Source: Cololabis saira (lineage: Eukaryota; Chordata; Actinopteri; Beloniformes; Belonidae). From it: a DNA stretch of 64,000 nucleotides. Positions 20,901-30,387 of this stretch are shown in pieces (the stretch's first letter is position 1; each line of letters starts with the position of its first letter). Made by a program: the position numbers and the translations under genes. Location: positions 48,527,415-48,591,414 of the forward strand of contig NC_084591.1 of NCBI RefSeq assembly GCF_033807715.1, given 5' to 3'. Under the pieces are notes generated by a model. That model made no database searches and was not told the origin of the DNA. It saw only the letters and a list, made by a program, of their open reading frames with translations.

Positions 20901-21599
20901 AATTAAAGCTGCAAGCAGCGATGAACGGGCCCTCGCACTCATGGCCACCGCCCCCCATAAGCATATCAGAAATGACAACACCCACGACTTCCTATGTCAA
21001 ACCATTCAAAAGTTATAGCAGAAAATAGGGACAACCAATCAGAAGAAGGGGCAGGGCTAATTTTCACCAATTATGGTCAAGGACTCAATACCGAGTCCGA
21101 TGGCACCACCCACGACTCTTTATGTTAAACCATTCAAAAGTTATGGCAGAGAAAAGTATTCTAGGGGGCGCTGTTGAGCCGTTAGGCCACGTCCATTAAT
21201 GCAAACCATGAAATATGAAATTTATCGCCAGGCCTGGCTTGCGTGCAAAATTTGGTGACTTTTTGGGCACGTTTAGGGGGCAAAAAGGCCCTCCTTTCGT
21301 CAGAAAAAAGAAAGAAAAAAAAAATCCTACAGATACAAGGGGTGTCGGACTCCAGTCCTCGAGGGCCTGTGTCCCTGCAGGTTTTAGATGTTTCCCTGCT
21401 TCATTGCACCATGATACAAGTGACTGTGTCATCAACAGAACTATCCAGACTTTGATGACAAACTAGTGACGATGATTAATTAGAATCAGGTGTGTTAAAG
21501 CAGGGAAACATCTAAAACATGCAGGACACCGGCCCTTCTGGGATTCAGTTTGACACCTGTGCAATAGGGCCTTCGCACTGTAAGTGCTCGGGCCCTAAT
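20901..21599 (+). repeat. Repeat family A, plus copy, with nested MITE
   Basis: It begins AATTAAAGCTGCAAGCAGCG and ends GTGCTCGGGCCCTAA. The last 31 bases can fold: AGGGCC...GCACT pairs with AGTGC...GGCCCT around GTA. A 0.22 kb MITE lies inside; removing it restores the CAGATACAA/TAGGGC junction seen in the 4.8 kb copy. Confidence 0.8.
21339..21559. mobile_element. MITE nested in family A copy
   Basis: The left end is GGGGTGTCGGACTCCAGTCC and the right end AGTTTGACACCTG. Inside, GTTTTAGATGTTTCCCTGCTT and AAGCAGGGAAACATCTAAAAC are inverted. I recognise it as a common fish palindromic MITE. A decayed relative is near 9565-9645. Confidence 0.75.
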
Positions 21600-21739
21600 A
21601 AGTACACACTAAATAAGTGATAAGGAGATAAGGTTGAACAGTGGTAAAGTAATAAGCAGCATAAATTAAAATAAATTAATAGTACAAGTAAAGTGACGAA
21701 ATGAAAATTGTTTGTTTGACAGAGTGACATCAGGGTACA

Positions 21740-22260
21740 GTGTGTCCACCTTCCCTCTCATGGCAGAAGGCAGCTGAATTATAGAGTCTGATGGACACAG
21801 GAAGAAAAAAAACAACTTGTTCTGTGTTAAACCTGGGGGGCGAAATGATTCTGTTGCTGAAAGAGCTTCCGCTCGAGGTTAACACCTGGGGGAGAGGGTG
21901 AGCATTGTTGTCCAGGATACTGTGCAGTAAGTGTACACAGCCTCCTCCACAGACACCACCACCAAGGAGTTCAGCTGGACCCCCAGGACGGAGCCAGCCT
22001 TCCTGATGATCCTTCTGACCTTGTTGGCGTCTGCTGCCCCAGCGCACAACAACAAAGAAAATGGTACTGGCTACCACCGACTGGTAGAACATTTTCAGCA
22101 GGATTTTACAAACGTTGACTGACGGGAGCCTCCACAGGAAATAGAAACGACCCTGGCCCTTCTCTGTGATTATCCAGGTATACTCGTATTTGTAATCCTG
22201 GACAACATCCACACTGTGACACCATCGATGGAGACAGAGCCGTCTGGGAGATTTGCGAGG
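21740..22260 (-). mobile_element. LINE reverse transcriptase C-terminal fragment
   Basis: The minus-strand frames include VQDYKYEYTW (normally DYKYLG), NVCKILLKMFYQSVVASTIF followed by FVVVRWG, then LLHSILDNNAHPLPQVLTSS and SSFSNRIISPPRFNTEQVVF. This order (thumb, then C-terminal region) is characteristic of Jockey-superfamily LINEs in fish. At least two frameshifts break it and the catalytic YADD region is absent. Sequence at 22261-22560 is open on the minus strand but has no domain that I recognise. Confidence 0.65.
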
Positions 22261-22640
22261 CCCTGTGCGAAGTGGCCAGGGGGGGGGGCCCTCGCGCAAA
22301 ATTTTTGGGTTTTTCGGGTCGCATACTGGAAACCTTCCCCTGCCTCATCATCATCTGGGCTTGCCTCGACGCAGGGCCCCGCGGCTGCTTGAGACCCGGT
22401 CTGATCAGTGATTTTTGTAACAAATTTATCAAACGAGCCTTTCAGAGAGGCATTAAACTCTTCCATTTTCTTTAGTTTTTTTCTTTTTTTCATTCCCTGC
22501 AGGAAATTTCCTGAATCTGTCTCATTCTCTCGACATTGTGTGACAGTTTGTTCCACACTCCACCCGTCTGTATCAGAGCAGCTTGTGTCAATGCGCTTGG
22601 TCTGACGCAGTTGTATTGAACAACAGACACAATTGAAAAT
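22261..22640. other. Unassigned stretch with minus-strand open frame
   Basis: A 128-residue minus-strand frame (22556-22170) begins in charged, lysine-rich sequence and runs into the LINE fragment. I do not recognise it; it may be LINE ORF sequence or chance. Confidence 0.3.
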
Positions 22641-22679
22641 TGTGTCTTCTAGCTAGATATGCTGCTATAGGCCTCTGCT

Positions 22680-23215
22680 GCAGGGGGGCACCGACATGAT
22701 CCACTGGGCGGTGCCTCTCACCCTTCTTCTCTCTCCTCTTCCCTTCCTCTCTTCTCCATTTCCATTTTTTATTTATTATAAGTATCTCATAGCTATCGTT
22801 TTTGTCCATCGTGCCTGTAGTCTCTTGTGCCGGCCCCCCTTTTTTCTCTTTTGTGCATGTTTGCAGGCCGGAGCTTCAGGAGCTGCGTGCTGGCCTGCGG
22901 TCCCCACCCCCGGTCATCCCGTTGCAGCTTCCACCTGCCTGCTGTGCTGTTGCCGTCCCTGACCCACCAGTCTGGCCCTCGGCAGGAGGGTCCCCCCTTA
23001 TGATCCTGGTCCTGCTCAAGGTTTCTTCCCTCCTAAAGGGGAGTTTTTCCTTGCCACTGTTTGGCTTAAGGCTTTTCTCCCACTAGGGGAGTTTTTACCT
23101 GCCATAGTTTATGTAATAATTTCTCGGGGGTTTATGTTCTGGGTGTCTGGAAAGCGTCTAGAGACAACATCTGTTGTATTAGACGCTATATAAATACAAT
23201 TGAATTGAATTGAAT
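22680..23215 (+). mobile_element. L2-A LINE 3' end, plus copy
   Basis: GGCCGGAGCTTCAGGAGCTG, CTCCTAAAGGGGAGTTTTTCC and CTATATAAATACAATTGAATTG follow the same 3'UTR and tail as the copies at 8.6, 27.8, 38.5 and 46.7 kb. It is non-coding; the 88- and 94-residue frames are UTR. Confidence 0.75.
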
Positions 23216-23458
23216 ACCCACAGAGTTTTTGTGAACATTAATTAATGAACATTTTAAAAATGTAAATGCACCCAATTGGAGCCAAAAGGCTAATTTCCAT
23301 TGGCAGTCCCCCTGTCAGAAGGAACACAAGGCGTAGTAGTAAAAGCAAAATATGACAAAAACAAAGACATGTCATAGATACATTATTTAGAAAGCAACAT
23401 TACACATAACTCCTCCTCCCCTCCCACACACACTCTCTATCCGATCCACTAGGAGTGA
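23216..23458. other. Intergenic, nothing recognised
   Basis: This short stretch between repeats has no coding or repeat signal that I can name. Confidence 0.4.
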
Positions 23459-24066
23459 GTGCGTTTACATGCAGCGATTCAACCTGGTTGCAGATCGGTT
23501 GCAGACATCGTTCCGACTTTTAAACTGCATGTAAACACCTCAACCTGGTCAAGTCAACCTGGTCAAGCCGGATTCATTAACCTAGATAAGCCAGTCGCAA
23601 CAGGTTGTTAACGCCATGTATACGGGGACATAGATATTACAGTCTGCGCATGCTCGAGAATTTCCCCCGGGTGGGGTTTTCCCCCGGGGGAGGAGATTCA
23701 CCCGGAAGTGAAAGGAGACGACGCGTGCTCAGTAGTTGAAAAGGAGGTGGCGCGTGTTTAGCTATTCTTTAATTCTTCAAAACATGTCTACAGGAAGAAC
23801 TCATTTTTGGTCCGACGAGGAGACGCGTTTTCTGCTACGGCATTTTGAGGTTCATGGATGGGCGGAAAAGTAGGAACGCGGACCTTTATAAAAAGATTGC
23901 CAAAGAGATGGCTGACGCGGGCTTCATGAGGACACCGGAGCAGCTCAAAATAAAGTGGAAGAATCTATGCACGGGATATATTAGCGCCAAACAGAGAAAC
24001 AATAGAAGTGGACACGATCCGGCCAGTTGTCCAGACTTTGCAATTTTAGATGACCTTAGATTTACC
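23459..24066 (+). mobile_element. Harbinger-like fragment with Myb/SANT-like coding piece
   Basis: The left part contains GTGCGTTTACATGCAG and the inverted CTGCATGTAAACAC, motifs I associate with fish PIF/Harbinger elements. An ATG at 23784 opens MSTGRTHFWSDEETRFLLRHF, then the frame stops. A second frame (23845 onward) supplies DGRKSRNADLYKKIAKEMAD, GFMRTPEQLKIKWKNLC. Together these resemble the Myb/SANT-like DNA-binding accessory protein of Harbinger elements. Sequence ends abruptly at about 24066, where a minus-strand LINE begins. Confidence 0.6.
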
Positions 24067-24093
24067 CTTTACAAAAATCATCAGCATACATAA
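23784..24093 (+). pseudogene. Myb/SANT-like (Harbinger-type) DNA-binding protein, frameshifted
   Basis: The tryptophan/acid pattern WSDEETRFLL and the later RTPEQLKIKWKNLC are typical of the trihelix/Myb-SANT-like domain of the second protein of PIF/Harbinger transposons, which binds element ends and helps import the transposase. In this copy the reading frame changes around 23845-23870 and the first frame meets TAG. The 3' end is replaced by LINE sequence, so the last residues of the longer frame (NHQHT) are not native. An exapted host gene is an alternative, but the break argues against function. Confidence 0.55.
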
Positions 24094-24509
24094 TGACCTC
24101 ACATCCTTGGCACACTGATGGTAGATCGTTTATGTACAGACTGAAAAGGATTGGACCCAGGATAGAACCTTGGGGAACACCTGTGACAAGATCTTTGAAA
24201 GTAGATTTATATTTTGTATATGAACACACTGAGATCGGTTAGTGAGATATGATTTGAACCAGTTAGAAGTACACTGAGAAAAATTAAATTGGCCAAATTA
24301 ATACTGAAGGATATCATGATTAACAGTGTCAAAGGCTTTTCGAAGATCTAAGAAAATTGCGCCAACGACACCCCCTCTGTCCATTAGAGACTTAATCCTT
24401 TCAATAAAGTAGACGGTTGCCGTTTCTGTTGAGTGGGGGGCCCTAAAGCCATGTTGCATGGGATGTAGGAGCTGACTAGAGTTGAGATGAGAAATTAGTT
24501 GGTTTGCCA

Positions 24510-25196
24510 CTAATTTTTCAATAACCTTGGACATGACAGGAAGTATAAGCTTATTGGTCTATAGTTTGATACTAAGTGAGGGTCAACACGCTTAAAAATG
24601 GGGTCAACAGCTGCAGGCTTCCAGTATTCAGGGAAACTCCCCTGAGTAAATGAAATATTCACAATGTGAGTAATAGGTTTAAACAATAAACAGGCCAGAT
24701 CCTTGATGACAGCAGAGTCCGTCTCATACATGTCCTTTGACCATTTGGGTTTGAGTGAGTCAATTACCTTTGCTACTTGAGTTTTAGAGACCCTTTCTAG
24801 ATTGCAGATGCGCACAGCAGGATTTGGTGCCCTGACACTAAACTGCTGATGTAAGGGAAAACTGTTGGCGATGGTGGCTACAGATTCCACAAAATAATGA
24901 TTTAACGCTTCAGCTACATCCGTCGCCTCATTTGTTAGAGTATCATTAATCCTCAGTTCATTAATCCTCAATTCAATCTGTTTTCTAGCATTATTTTGTC
25001 CAGTTAATTTCTTTTTTTGCTGCCATATGTTTTTGGAGTTTCCCTTATTATTTACAATTATTTCAAGAAAGTAGTTTGCCTTGGCTTTCCTAAGTTCTCT
25101 TGTCACTTTGTTTCTTAATGATGTAAATTTGTGCCTAACAGTTGTCAGTTTGGACTTCAATGATATTTTTAGGGTCTGATCTCGATCTTTCATCAT
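24510..25196 (-). pseudogene. LINE linker and N-terminal reverse transcriptase frame
   Basis: This 228-residue minus-strand frame covers the basic linker after the endonuclease, then the first reverse transcriptase motifs (VIKDLACLLFKPITHIVNIS, SFPEYWKPAAVDPIFKR, NYRPISL). A frameshift at about 24515-24545 separates it from the downstream frame holding LDLRKAFDTVNHD. It belongs to the minus-strand LINE at 24067-26272. Confidence 0.65.
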
Positions 25197-25599
25197 TTGA
25201 AAAATAGTTTAATTTAGTTTTCATTTCATGGAAGAGAGGCCCATTTATTTTTATTTCAAAACGTCTTGGAAAAATCTTTAATCAGTTTATATAATTTATC
25301 AGTAAAGTACTGGCTAGTGTAGTCCAAATGATCTGATTTCATCAGGTCATCCCACTTAATACTCTGCACAGCATTTTTAAAATCTTCCCTTTTATTCTTT
25401 GGTATCTTCATCTTGAAGCCTTACTCTGAACAGAGATAGAACATTTCTTTCCATTTACTTTTCTAGCCATTAGGATCATATTATGATCAGACAGCCCAGT
25501 TATAAGATTTGATAATTCTGTCTGATATGTTGCTAAAAATTAAATCCATCTGCGTACTAGAGGAATTTGTAATTCTGGTATGTCCATCAATTATTTGTG

Positions 25600-25945
25600 T
25601 TCAATTAAAGCTGTCAGTTACTTGTTTAAGTTGCTTTCTTGAAGACTTGTCTTCCCAATTCACATTCACATCTCCGATTACTATCACCTCTCTATTAAAA
25701 TCACACTGTTGCAATAGTTCTCTAAACTTTTCATAAAAGCTAACATTTGATGAGGGCGGACGATACATCACAATTAGAGTAAAAGACGTTTCTGGCGAGA
25801 GTACAATACTTAGACCCAGATGTTCCAATTCAAAGTTTGTGAATTTGATTACATTGCATCTAATTGTGTCCTTTACATAACACATAACACCCCCACCTTT
25901 TCCATCTTTTCCATCATTCCTAAAAAATGTTAAAACCGGGCACAT
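25600..25945 (-). pseudogene. LINE endonuclease fragment
   Basis: A 114-residue minus-strand piece carries KGGGVMCYVKD, SFTLIVMYRPPSSN and VIVIGDVNVNWE, i.e. the middle of an exonuclease-endonuclease-phosphatase domain. The N-terminal part is in another frame upstream (to about 26080). The region with the final SDH motif is not visible between this frame and the linker. Confidence 0.65.
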
Positions 25946-26272
25946 TTATGGCTGCGTGCGGTCAGTTTTCATTCAGCCATGATTCAGATATTGCTAAAAA
26001 ATCCAAATTTGATTCTCGTAAGACATGTTGTACTTGTTCACATTTAGAGAGAATACCTCTAATATTTATGTGACCCCCTAACAGTCCTTTGGGTTTGCTT
26101 TGGAGTCCCAGATTAACCTCGAGTTGTTTACAGTTTTAAAAACTTTCAATTTCCGATGTTTGATTATCGCTTGATTGATGCGCCGATTAGTTCTGGTTGC
26201 CCGTATTACTCCAGTTACCATATTCCCTTGATTACCGTTATCCTCCGAGTCTCGAGCCGTTCCAGTCACCAT

Positions 26273-26529
26273 CTATCCAAGATCACTCCCTGGGCCACCA
26301 GCCTCCCCGCCGAGACCGCTCCCCAAGCCCAAGCTGACAGCCGCAGCAGCCGCCACCTGCATGGCAGCTCTCCCCCGTGCACCCGGCCTCCAGACCCGGT
26401 AAGCAGTCTCAACTCGGCACGCCTCCACCGGCCTCCACCGGCCTCCACCGGCCTCCAGCCCCTAGTGGAAAAGCGCAAAACCGGGGCGAGGCGAGTCGCG
26501 CTGAGTAGGTACTAGTGGAAAAGCGCCAT
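26273..26529. other. GC-rich stretch with short tandem CCTCCACCGG units
   Basis: Three or four CCTCCACCGG units occur at 26423-26460, and CTAGTGGAAAAGCGC occurs at about 26464 and 26512. The latter word is familiar to me from fish hAT-type MITE ends. No gene was seen. Confidence 0.4.
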
Positions 26530-26780
26530 TTGAGTACTGAACTCAATGTTATGTTCAAGAAAACCAGTCTGAGATGATTCTTTATTACATGGCGTGTTAT
26601 CCTGCTGGAAGTATCCATCAGAAGATTGTCCACTGTGGTCATAAAGGGATGGACATGGTCAGCAACAATACGTTGAGACAATGCTCAATTGGTACTAATG
26701 ACCCCAAATTCTGACCATACTATCCGAATGTCGCAGCAGAAATCGATGCTCATTGGACCAGGTGACGTTTTTCCTTCTTC
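26530..26780 (-). mobile_element. Tc1-like transposase remnant
   Basis: The minus strand reads, in pieces, VTWSNEHRFLLRHSDSMVRI, then IVADHVHPFMTTV and QQDNTPCNKESSQTGFLEHN. In the known family these correspond to the DD34E transposase segment around the second catalytic Asp (QQDNxPxH). The frames are shifted relative to each other and no inverted repeats were found. It is a degraded Tc1/mariner copy. Confidence 0.65.
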
Positions 26781-27058
26781 TGTTTTTTTTTATTGTAGTC
26801 TGTAGTCCATTATAGTCTGAAACTGGTGGAGAGGTTGATAAACCTATTTTATTTCTTTTTTTCATTTTTTCTTTTCTTTTTTTTGTCTGCACACATATTA
26901 ATGGTTAATACCATGCTGGTAAGAACCTAAGGCATATATATATGCATTGTTAATTTAAAATACATATGTTATATATTTTTTTATTATGTCACATATATTT
27001 ATCTTATTAATAAATATACATATACGCATACCTACGCATACACATACATATATATACA
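26781..27058. repeat. Repeat family B, left half (interrupted)
   Basis: TTTTTTGTCTGCACACATATTAATGG, GCTGGTAAGAACCTAAGGCATATATA and an AT/ACATAC-rich tract match 36360-36490 and 60155-63240. The family continues at 29818 after a hAT-type element inserted at TATATACA. Confidence 0.55.
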
Positions 27059-27544
27059 CAGGGCTGCACATAATTATTTTGGTGTGGTGCTCAGAGGAGC
27101 CCCTGGATATGTGACTTGGGGCTCCAAAAACGCGGTGCCCCGTCTCGCCGGATCGATAAAAGATGGATGCAGGAATAAATTATAGGCAAAACGATATTTA
27201 TTCACTTATAAAGATGAATTAACAAATTATGGTGCGCGTTAGTCTGTAGAGTCAGTATAAAAGTTACAGTTTTTATCGGCCAGATTGGGATGCTCACGGC
27301 ATATTTTGCACCTAGGGTTGCCAACTTTCAGAAATAGAAATAAAGGACGCCCCGATTTCAGGAGCCAAAAAAAAGCCCCAAAACTTCTAAACTGCATAAA
27401 AATGTGTTTATTTTATATGAAAAAACGTGTTCTTTAATAGCATTGAACTTGCATGACTGTACAGACAGCGAACCATATAGCAGCTGAAATAGCCTCCTAT
27501 GCTCTGTATGTCCACATCAGCCAAGGTGTAGAATATTGCTTCAG

Positions 27545-27740
27545 GTGAAGAATATGGTGTAAAAGTTAACTTATTTCAATAATTCAACTAGAATTTGGTG
27601 TAAAAGTTAACTTATTTCAATAATTCAACTAGAATTTGCTGTAAAAGTTAACTTATTTCAATAATTCAACTAGAATTTGGTGTAAAAGTTAACTTATTTC
27701 AATAATTCAACTAAAATATGGTGTAAAAGTTATTTTATTC
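27545..27740. repeat. 41-bp satellite, left block, inside hAT element
   Basis: About five units contain TTCAACTAGAATTTGGTGTAAAAGTTAACTTATTTC-type sequence at 41-bp spacing. The array is interrupted by the L2-A insertion and resumes at 28835. Confidence 0.9.
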
Positions 27741-28838
27741 AATTTCAATTCAATTTTATTTATATAGCGTCTAATACAACAGAGTTGTCTCTAGACGCTT
27801 TACAGAGACCCATACCCAGAACATGACCCCCGAGCAGTTATTACATAAACAATGGCAGGTAAAAACTCCCCTAGAGGGAGAAAAACCTTAAGCCAAACAG
27901 TGGCAAGGAAAAACTCCCCTTTAGGAGGGAAGAAACCTTGAGCAGGACCAGGCTCATCAGGGGGGACCCTCCTGCCGAGGGCCAGACTGGTGGGTCAGGG
28001 ACGGCAACAGCACAGCAGGCAGGTGGAAGCAGCAACGGGATGACCGGGGGTGGGGACCGCAGGCCAGCACACAGCTCCCGAAGCTCCGGCCCAATCAGCA
28101 AGTCCCAGGTTGGGGTGCAGGGTCAGGAAAAGACTTGTGCTCCGTAATGCAAGCTACAAGCCACCCACGGCCACCTGCAGGACAAAAGAGAGAAAAGGGA
28201 GGAGAAGGGGGGGCCAGCAACGGGATGACCAGGGGTGGGGACCGCAGGCCAGCACGCAGCTCCCGAAGCTCCGGCCCAATCAGCAAGTCCCAGGTTGGGG
28301 TGCAGGGTCGGGGAAAGACTTGTGCTCCGTAATGCAAGCTACAAGCCACCCACGACCACCTGCAGGTTCCGGTGTCCGGCAAAGGATGCTGCAACATGGA
28401 CAAAAGAGAGAAAAGGGAGGAGAAGGGGGGGCCAGCACAAGAAACCACAGGAGCGACTCTGACACACTAAAGTTTACACTACCTAGAGATTTACCAACAC
28501 CAGCTAGAGGTTTACTAAACACTAACTATAGGCTTTACTAAACAGAAATGTTTTAAGTTTAGTTTTAAAGGTGGAGGTGGTGTCAGCCCCCTTAACCCAG
28601 ATTGGAAGTTGGTTCCATAGTAGTGGCGCCTGATAGCAGAACGCCCGCCCTCCAAATCTACATTTAGATACTCTAGGAACTACAAGTAAACCTGCACTCT
28701 GAGAACGGAGAGCTCTGACAGGAACATAAGGCACTATCAGGTCTTGCAAATAATGCGGAGCTAAGCTGTTTTGGGCTTTATACGCAAGTAATACAATTTT
28801 AAATTGGATTCTGAATTTTACGGGTAACCAATGGAGCG
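27741..28838 (-). mobile_element. L2-like LINE (L2-A), 5'-truncated, minus strand
   Basis: It begins on the left with the tail TTCAATTTCAATTCAATTTT and TATATAGCGTCTAATACAAC, followed by the L2-A 3'UTR. A reverse transcriptase C-terminal frame occupies 28857-28522. A roughly 185-bp segment of the 3'UTR is tandemly duplicated (28031 and 28216 onward), a feature shared with the 38.5 kb copy. It sits inside a 41-bp satellite; ATTTTATT(T)CAA at both edges looks like the target duplication. Confidence 0.8.
28522..28838 (-). pseudogene. L2-like reverse transcriptase C-terminus
   Basis: The frame reads IKSLHWLPVKFRIQFKIVLL, then AYKAQNSLAPHYLQDL, GLLVVPRVSKCRFGGRAF and SFxYQAPLLWNQLP-type sequence, ending LKTFLFSKAYS. 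This SLHWLPV...FK..LL.YKAL.GLAP block is the characteristic C-terminal region of fish L2 LINEs. The nominal first residues upstream of ATGGAGCG come from the adjoining satellite. Only about 105 residues of the polymerase remain and no catalytic motif. Confidence 0.75.
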
Positions 28839-29060
28839 ATTTTATTTCAATAATCAACTAGAATATGGTGTAAAAGTTATTTTATTTCAATAATTCAACT
28901 AGAATATGGTGTAAAAGGTAATTTATTTCAATAATCAACTAGAATATGGTGTAAAAGTTAATTTATTTCAATAATCAACTAGAATATGGTGTAAAAGTTA
29001 ATTTATTCCAATAATTCAACTAGAATATGGTGTAAAAGTTAATCTATTTCAATAATTCAA
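28839..29060. repeat. 41-bp satellite, right block
   Basis: Five to six units of the TTTCAATAATTCAACTAGAATATGG type continue the array interrupted at 27741. Right-block units mostly carry GAATATGG where left-block units carry GAATTTGG. Confidence 0.9.
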
Positions 29061-29817
29061 CTTAAAAGGTGAAACTAATATATTAGCTAGTCTTATTACA
29101 TGCAAAGCAAGATATGTTGAACCTTTATTTGTTATAATTTTGATGATGGAATTGTTTATTGATTTCATAAAATATTCTCTAATTTTTTTTTTTTTTGGGG
29201 TTTTCATAAACTGTGAGCCATAATCAGAGAGCAGCGTCTTGCTGGCGCAGGTAACTGCTGCACGCAGTGACGGACACTGGCTGATTTATGGTTCTGCGTT
29301 GCACCAACGCAGAGCTTACGGGGTAGGATACGCGGGAACGCGAACGTACGGTGCGCGTCGCCACGTAACATCATGCAGCCACTTCTCGGCGAACACACGT
29401 TTTCTGTTCGATTCGGGTAGTGGTTCAGTTTGGCGTCTCTTTGTAGTTGGTGGTGGTGGAACGCCAAAATAATTACTTAATGGCTTGCTTCTTGGACATT
29501 TTGACGAGACGTGTCGGGGTTTGTTCAGTAAAGCTGATCCTTACCTCTCTTCCTGCCCACCCACCGCCGCAACGAGCATGTAGGGGGAGTAAGGACGCGC
29601 TGTGATTGGCCAGTACCAAGGTTTGAGTGGCAGTTCTGGGGAAAAGCTCTCGCAATAGATTTTTTAATATTAGTATTCTGGTCTGGCCACAACCAATAAT
29701 ATGAGCTCCAGCTGTTGGTACGCAAAAGCGCTTCGCAGCACAAGATTGACAGCGCACTGTGGATTTTGACGGCGCATGCGCTCTGGCGGCCCACTTATGT
29801 GCAGCCCTGTATATACA

Positions 29818-29932
29818 CATACAAGCCCAGTTTTTTAGTTTTTTTTTTTTTTTTTTAAGCTAAACTACCGCGATTAACTAACCCCCAAAACTACAGAGCA
29901 AGCATGCAGGTGAACGGGCCGGTGTATATGTC

Positions 29933-29933
<1 letters not shown>
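29818..29933. repeat. Repeat family B, right half
   Basis: ACAAGCCCAGTTTTTTAG, AACTACAGAGCAAGCATGCAGG and GAACGGGCCGGTGTATATG resemble 36485-36750 and 63850-63900. The family copy ends in a (TG)n tract. Confidence 0.55.
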
Positions 29934-30009
<76 letters not shown>

Positions 30010-30033
30010 CCATGTGTATATATGTCTGTGTGG

Positions 30034-30091
<58 letters not shown>

Positions 30092-30115
30092 ACGTGTGTC
30101 TGTGTGGCTATGTGT

Positions 30116-30176
<61 letters not shown>

Positions 30177-30193
30177 TCTGTGTGGCTATGTGT

Positions 30194-30238
<45 letters not shown>

Positions 30239-30263
30239 TCCATGTGTATATATGTCTGTGTGG

Positions 30264-30332
<69 letters not shown>

Positions 30333-30349
30333 TCTGTGTGGCTATGTGT

Positions 30350-30384
<35 letters not shown>
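29934..30384. repeat. Interrupted (TG)n microsatellite, 0.45 kb
   Basis: The long TG array is punctuated five times by CTGTGTGGCTATGTG and twice by TCCATGTGTATATATG, giving a higher-order repeat of about 75-80 bp. All Cys/Val and Thr/His frames on the two strands are products of the array. Confidence 0.95.
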
Positions 30385-30386
<2 letters not shown>

Positions 30387-30387
30387 A

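Larger units (their letters stand above)
24067..26272 (-). mobile_element. CR1/L2-like LINE, endonuclease plus reverse transcriptase, 3'-truncated
   Basis: Reading from right to left, a short N-terminal frame (26272-26080) leads into HINIRGILSK and LDFLAISESWL (25960-26065), the start of an endonuclease. LIVMYRPPSSN and VIVIGDVNVNWED (25950-25600) follow. A linker frame (25196-24510) carries LRKAKANYFLEII and VSNYRPISL. Then come FRAPHSTETATVYFIERIKS, IFLDLRKAFDTVNHDIL (24534-24298), [20 protein letters not shown] (about 24180-24105) and MYADDF at about 24077-24091, where the element stops. Frameshifts separate the blocks; nothing after YADD remains, so the copy is dead. A single-base frameshift lies near 26080-26090. 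Confidence 0.75.
27059..29809. mobile_element. hAT-type element, perfect 15-bp TIRs and 8-bp TSD
   Basis: The left end is CAGGGCTGCACATAA (27059-27073) and the right end is its exact complement TTATGTGCAGCCCTG (29795-29809). TATATACA flanks both sides (27051-27058 and 29810-29817), the 8-bp duplication typical of hAT transposition. The 2.75 kb interior has no transposase frame. It holds a 41-bp tandem array split by an L2-like LINE, and a CTGATTTATGGTTCTGCGTT repeat at 29281. The element is therefore non-autonomous and itself a host of later insertions. Confidence 0.85.

Noticed and set aside
22170..22556. 128-residue frame as LINE ORF1
   Set aside because: Charged N-terminus only; no coiled-coil register or RRM motif is clear, and it runs into polymerase sequence in another frame.
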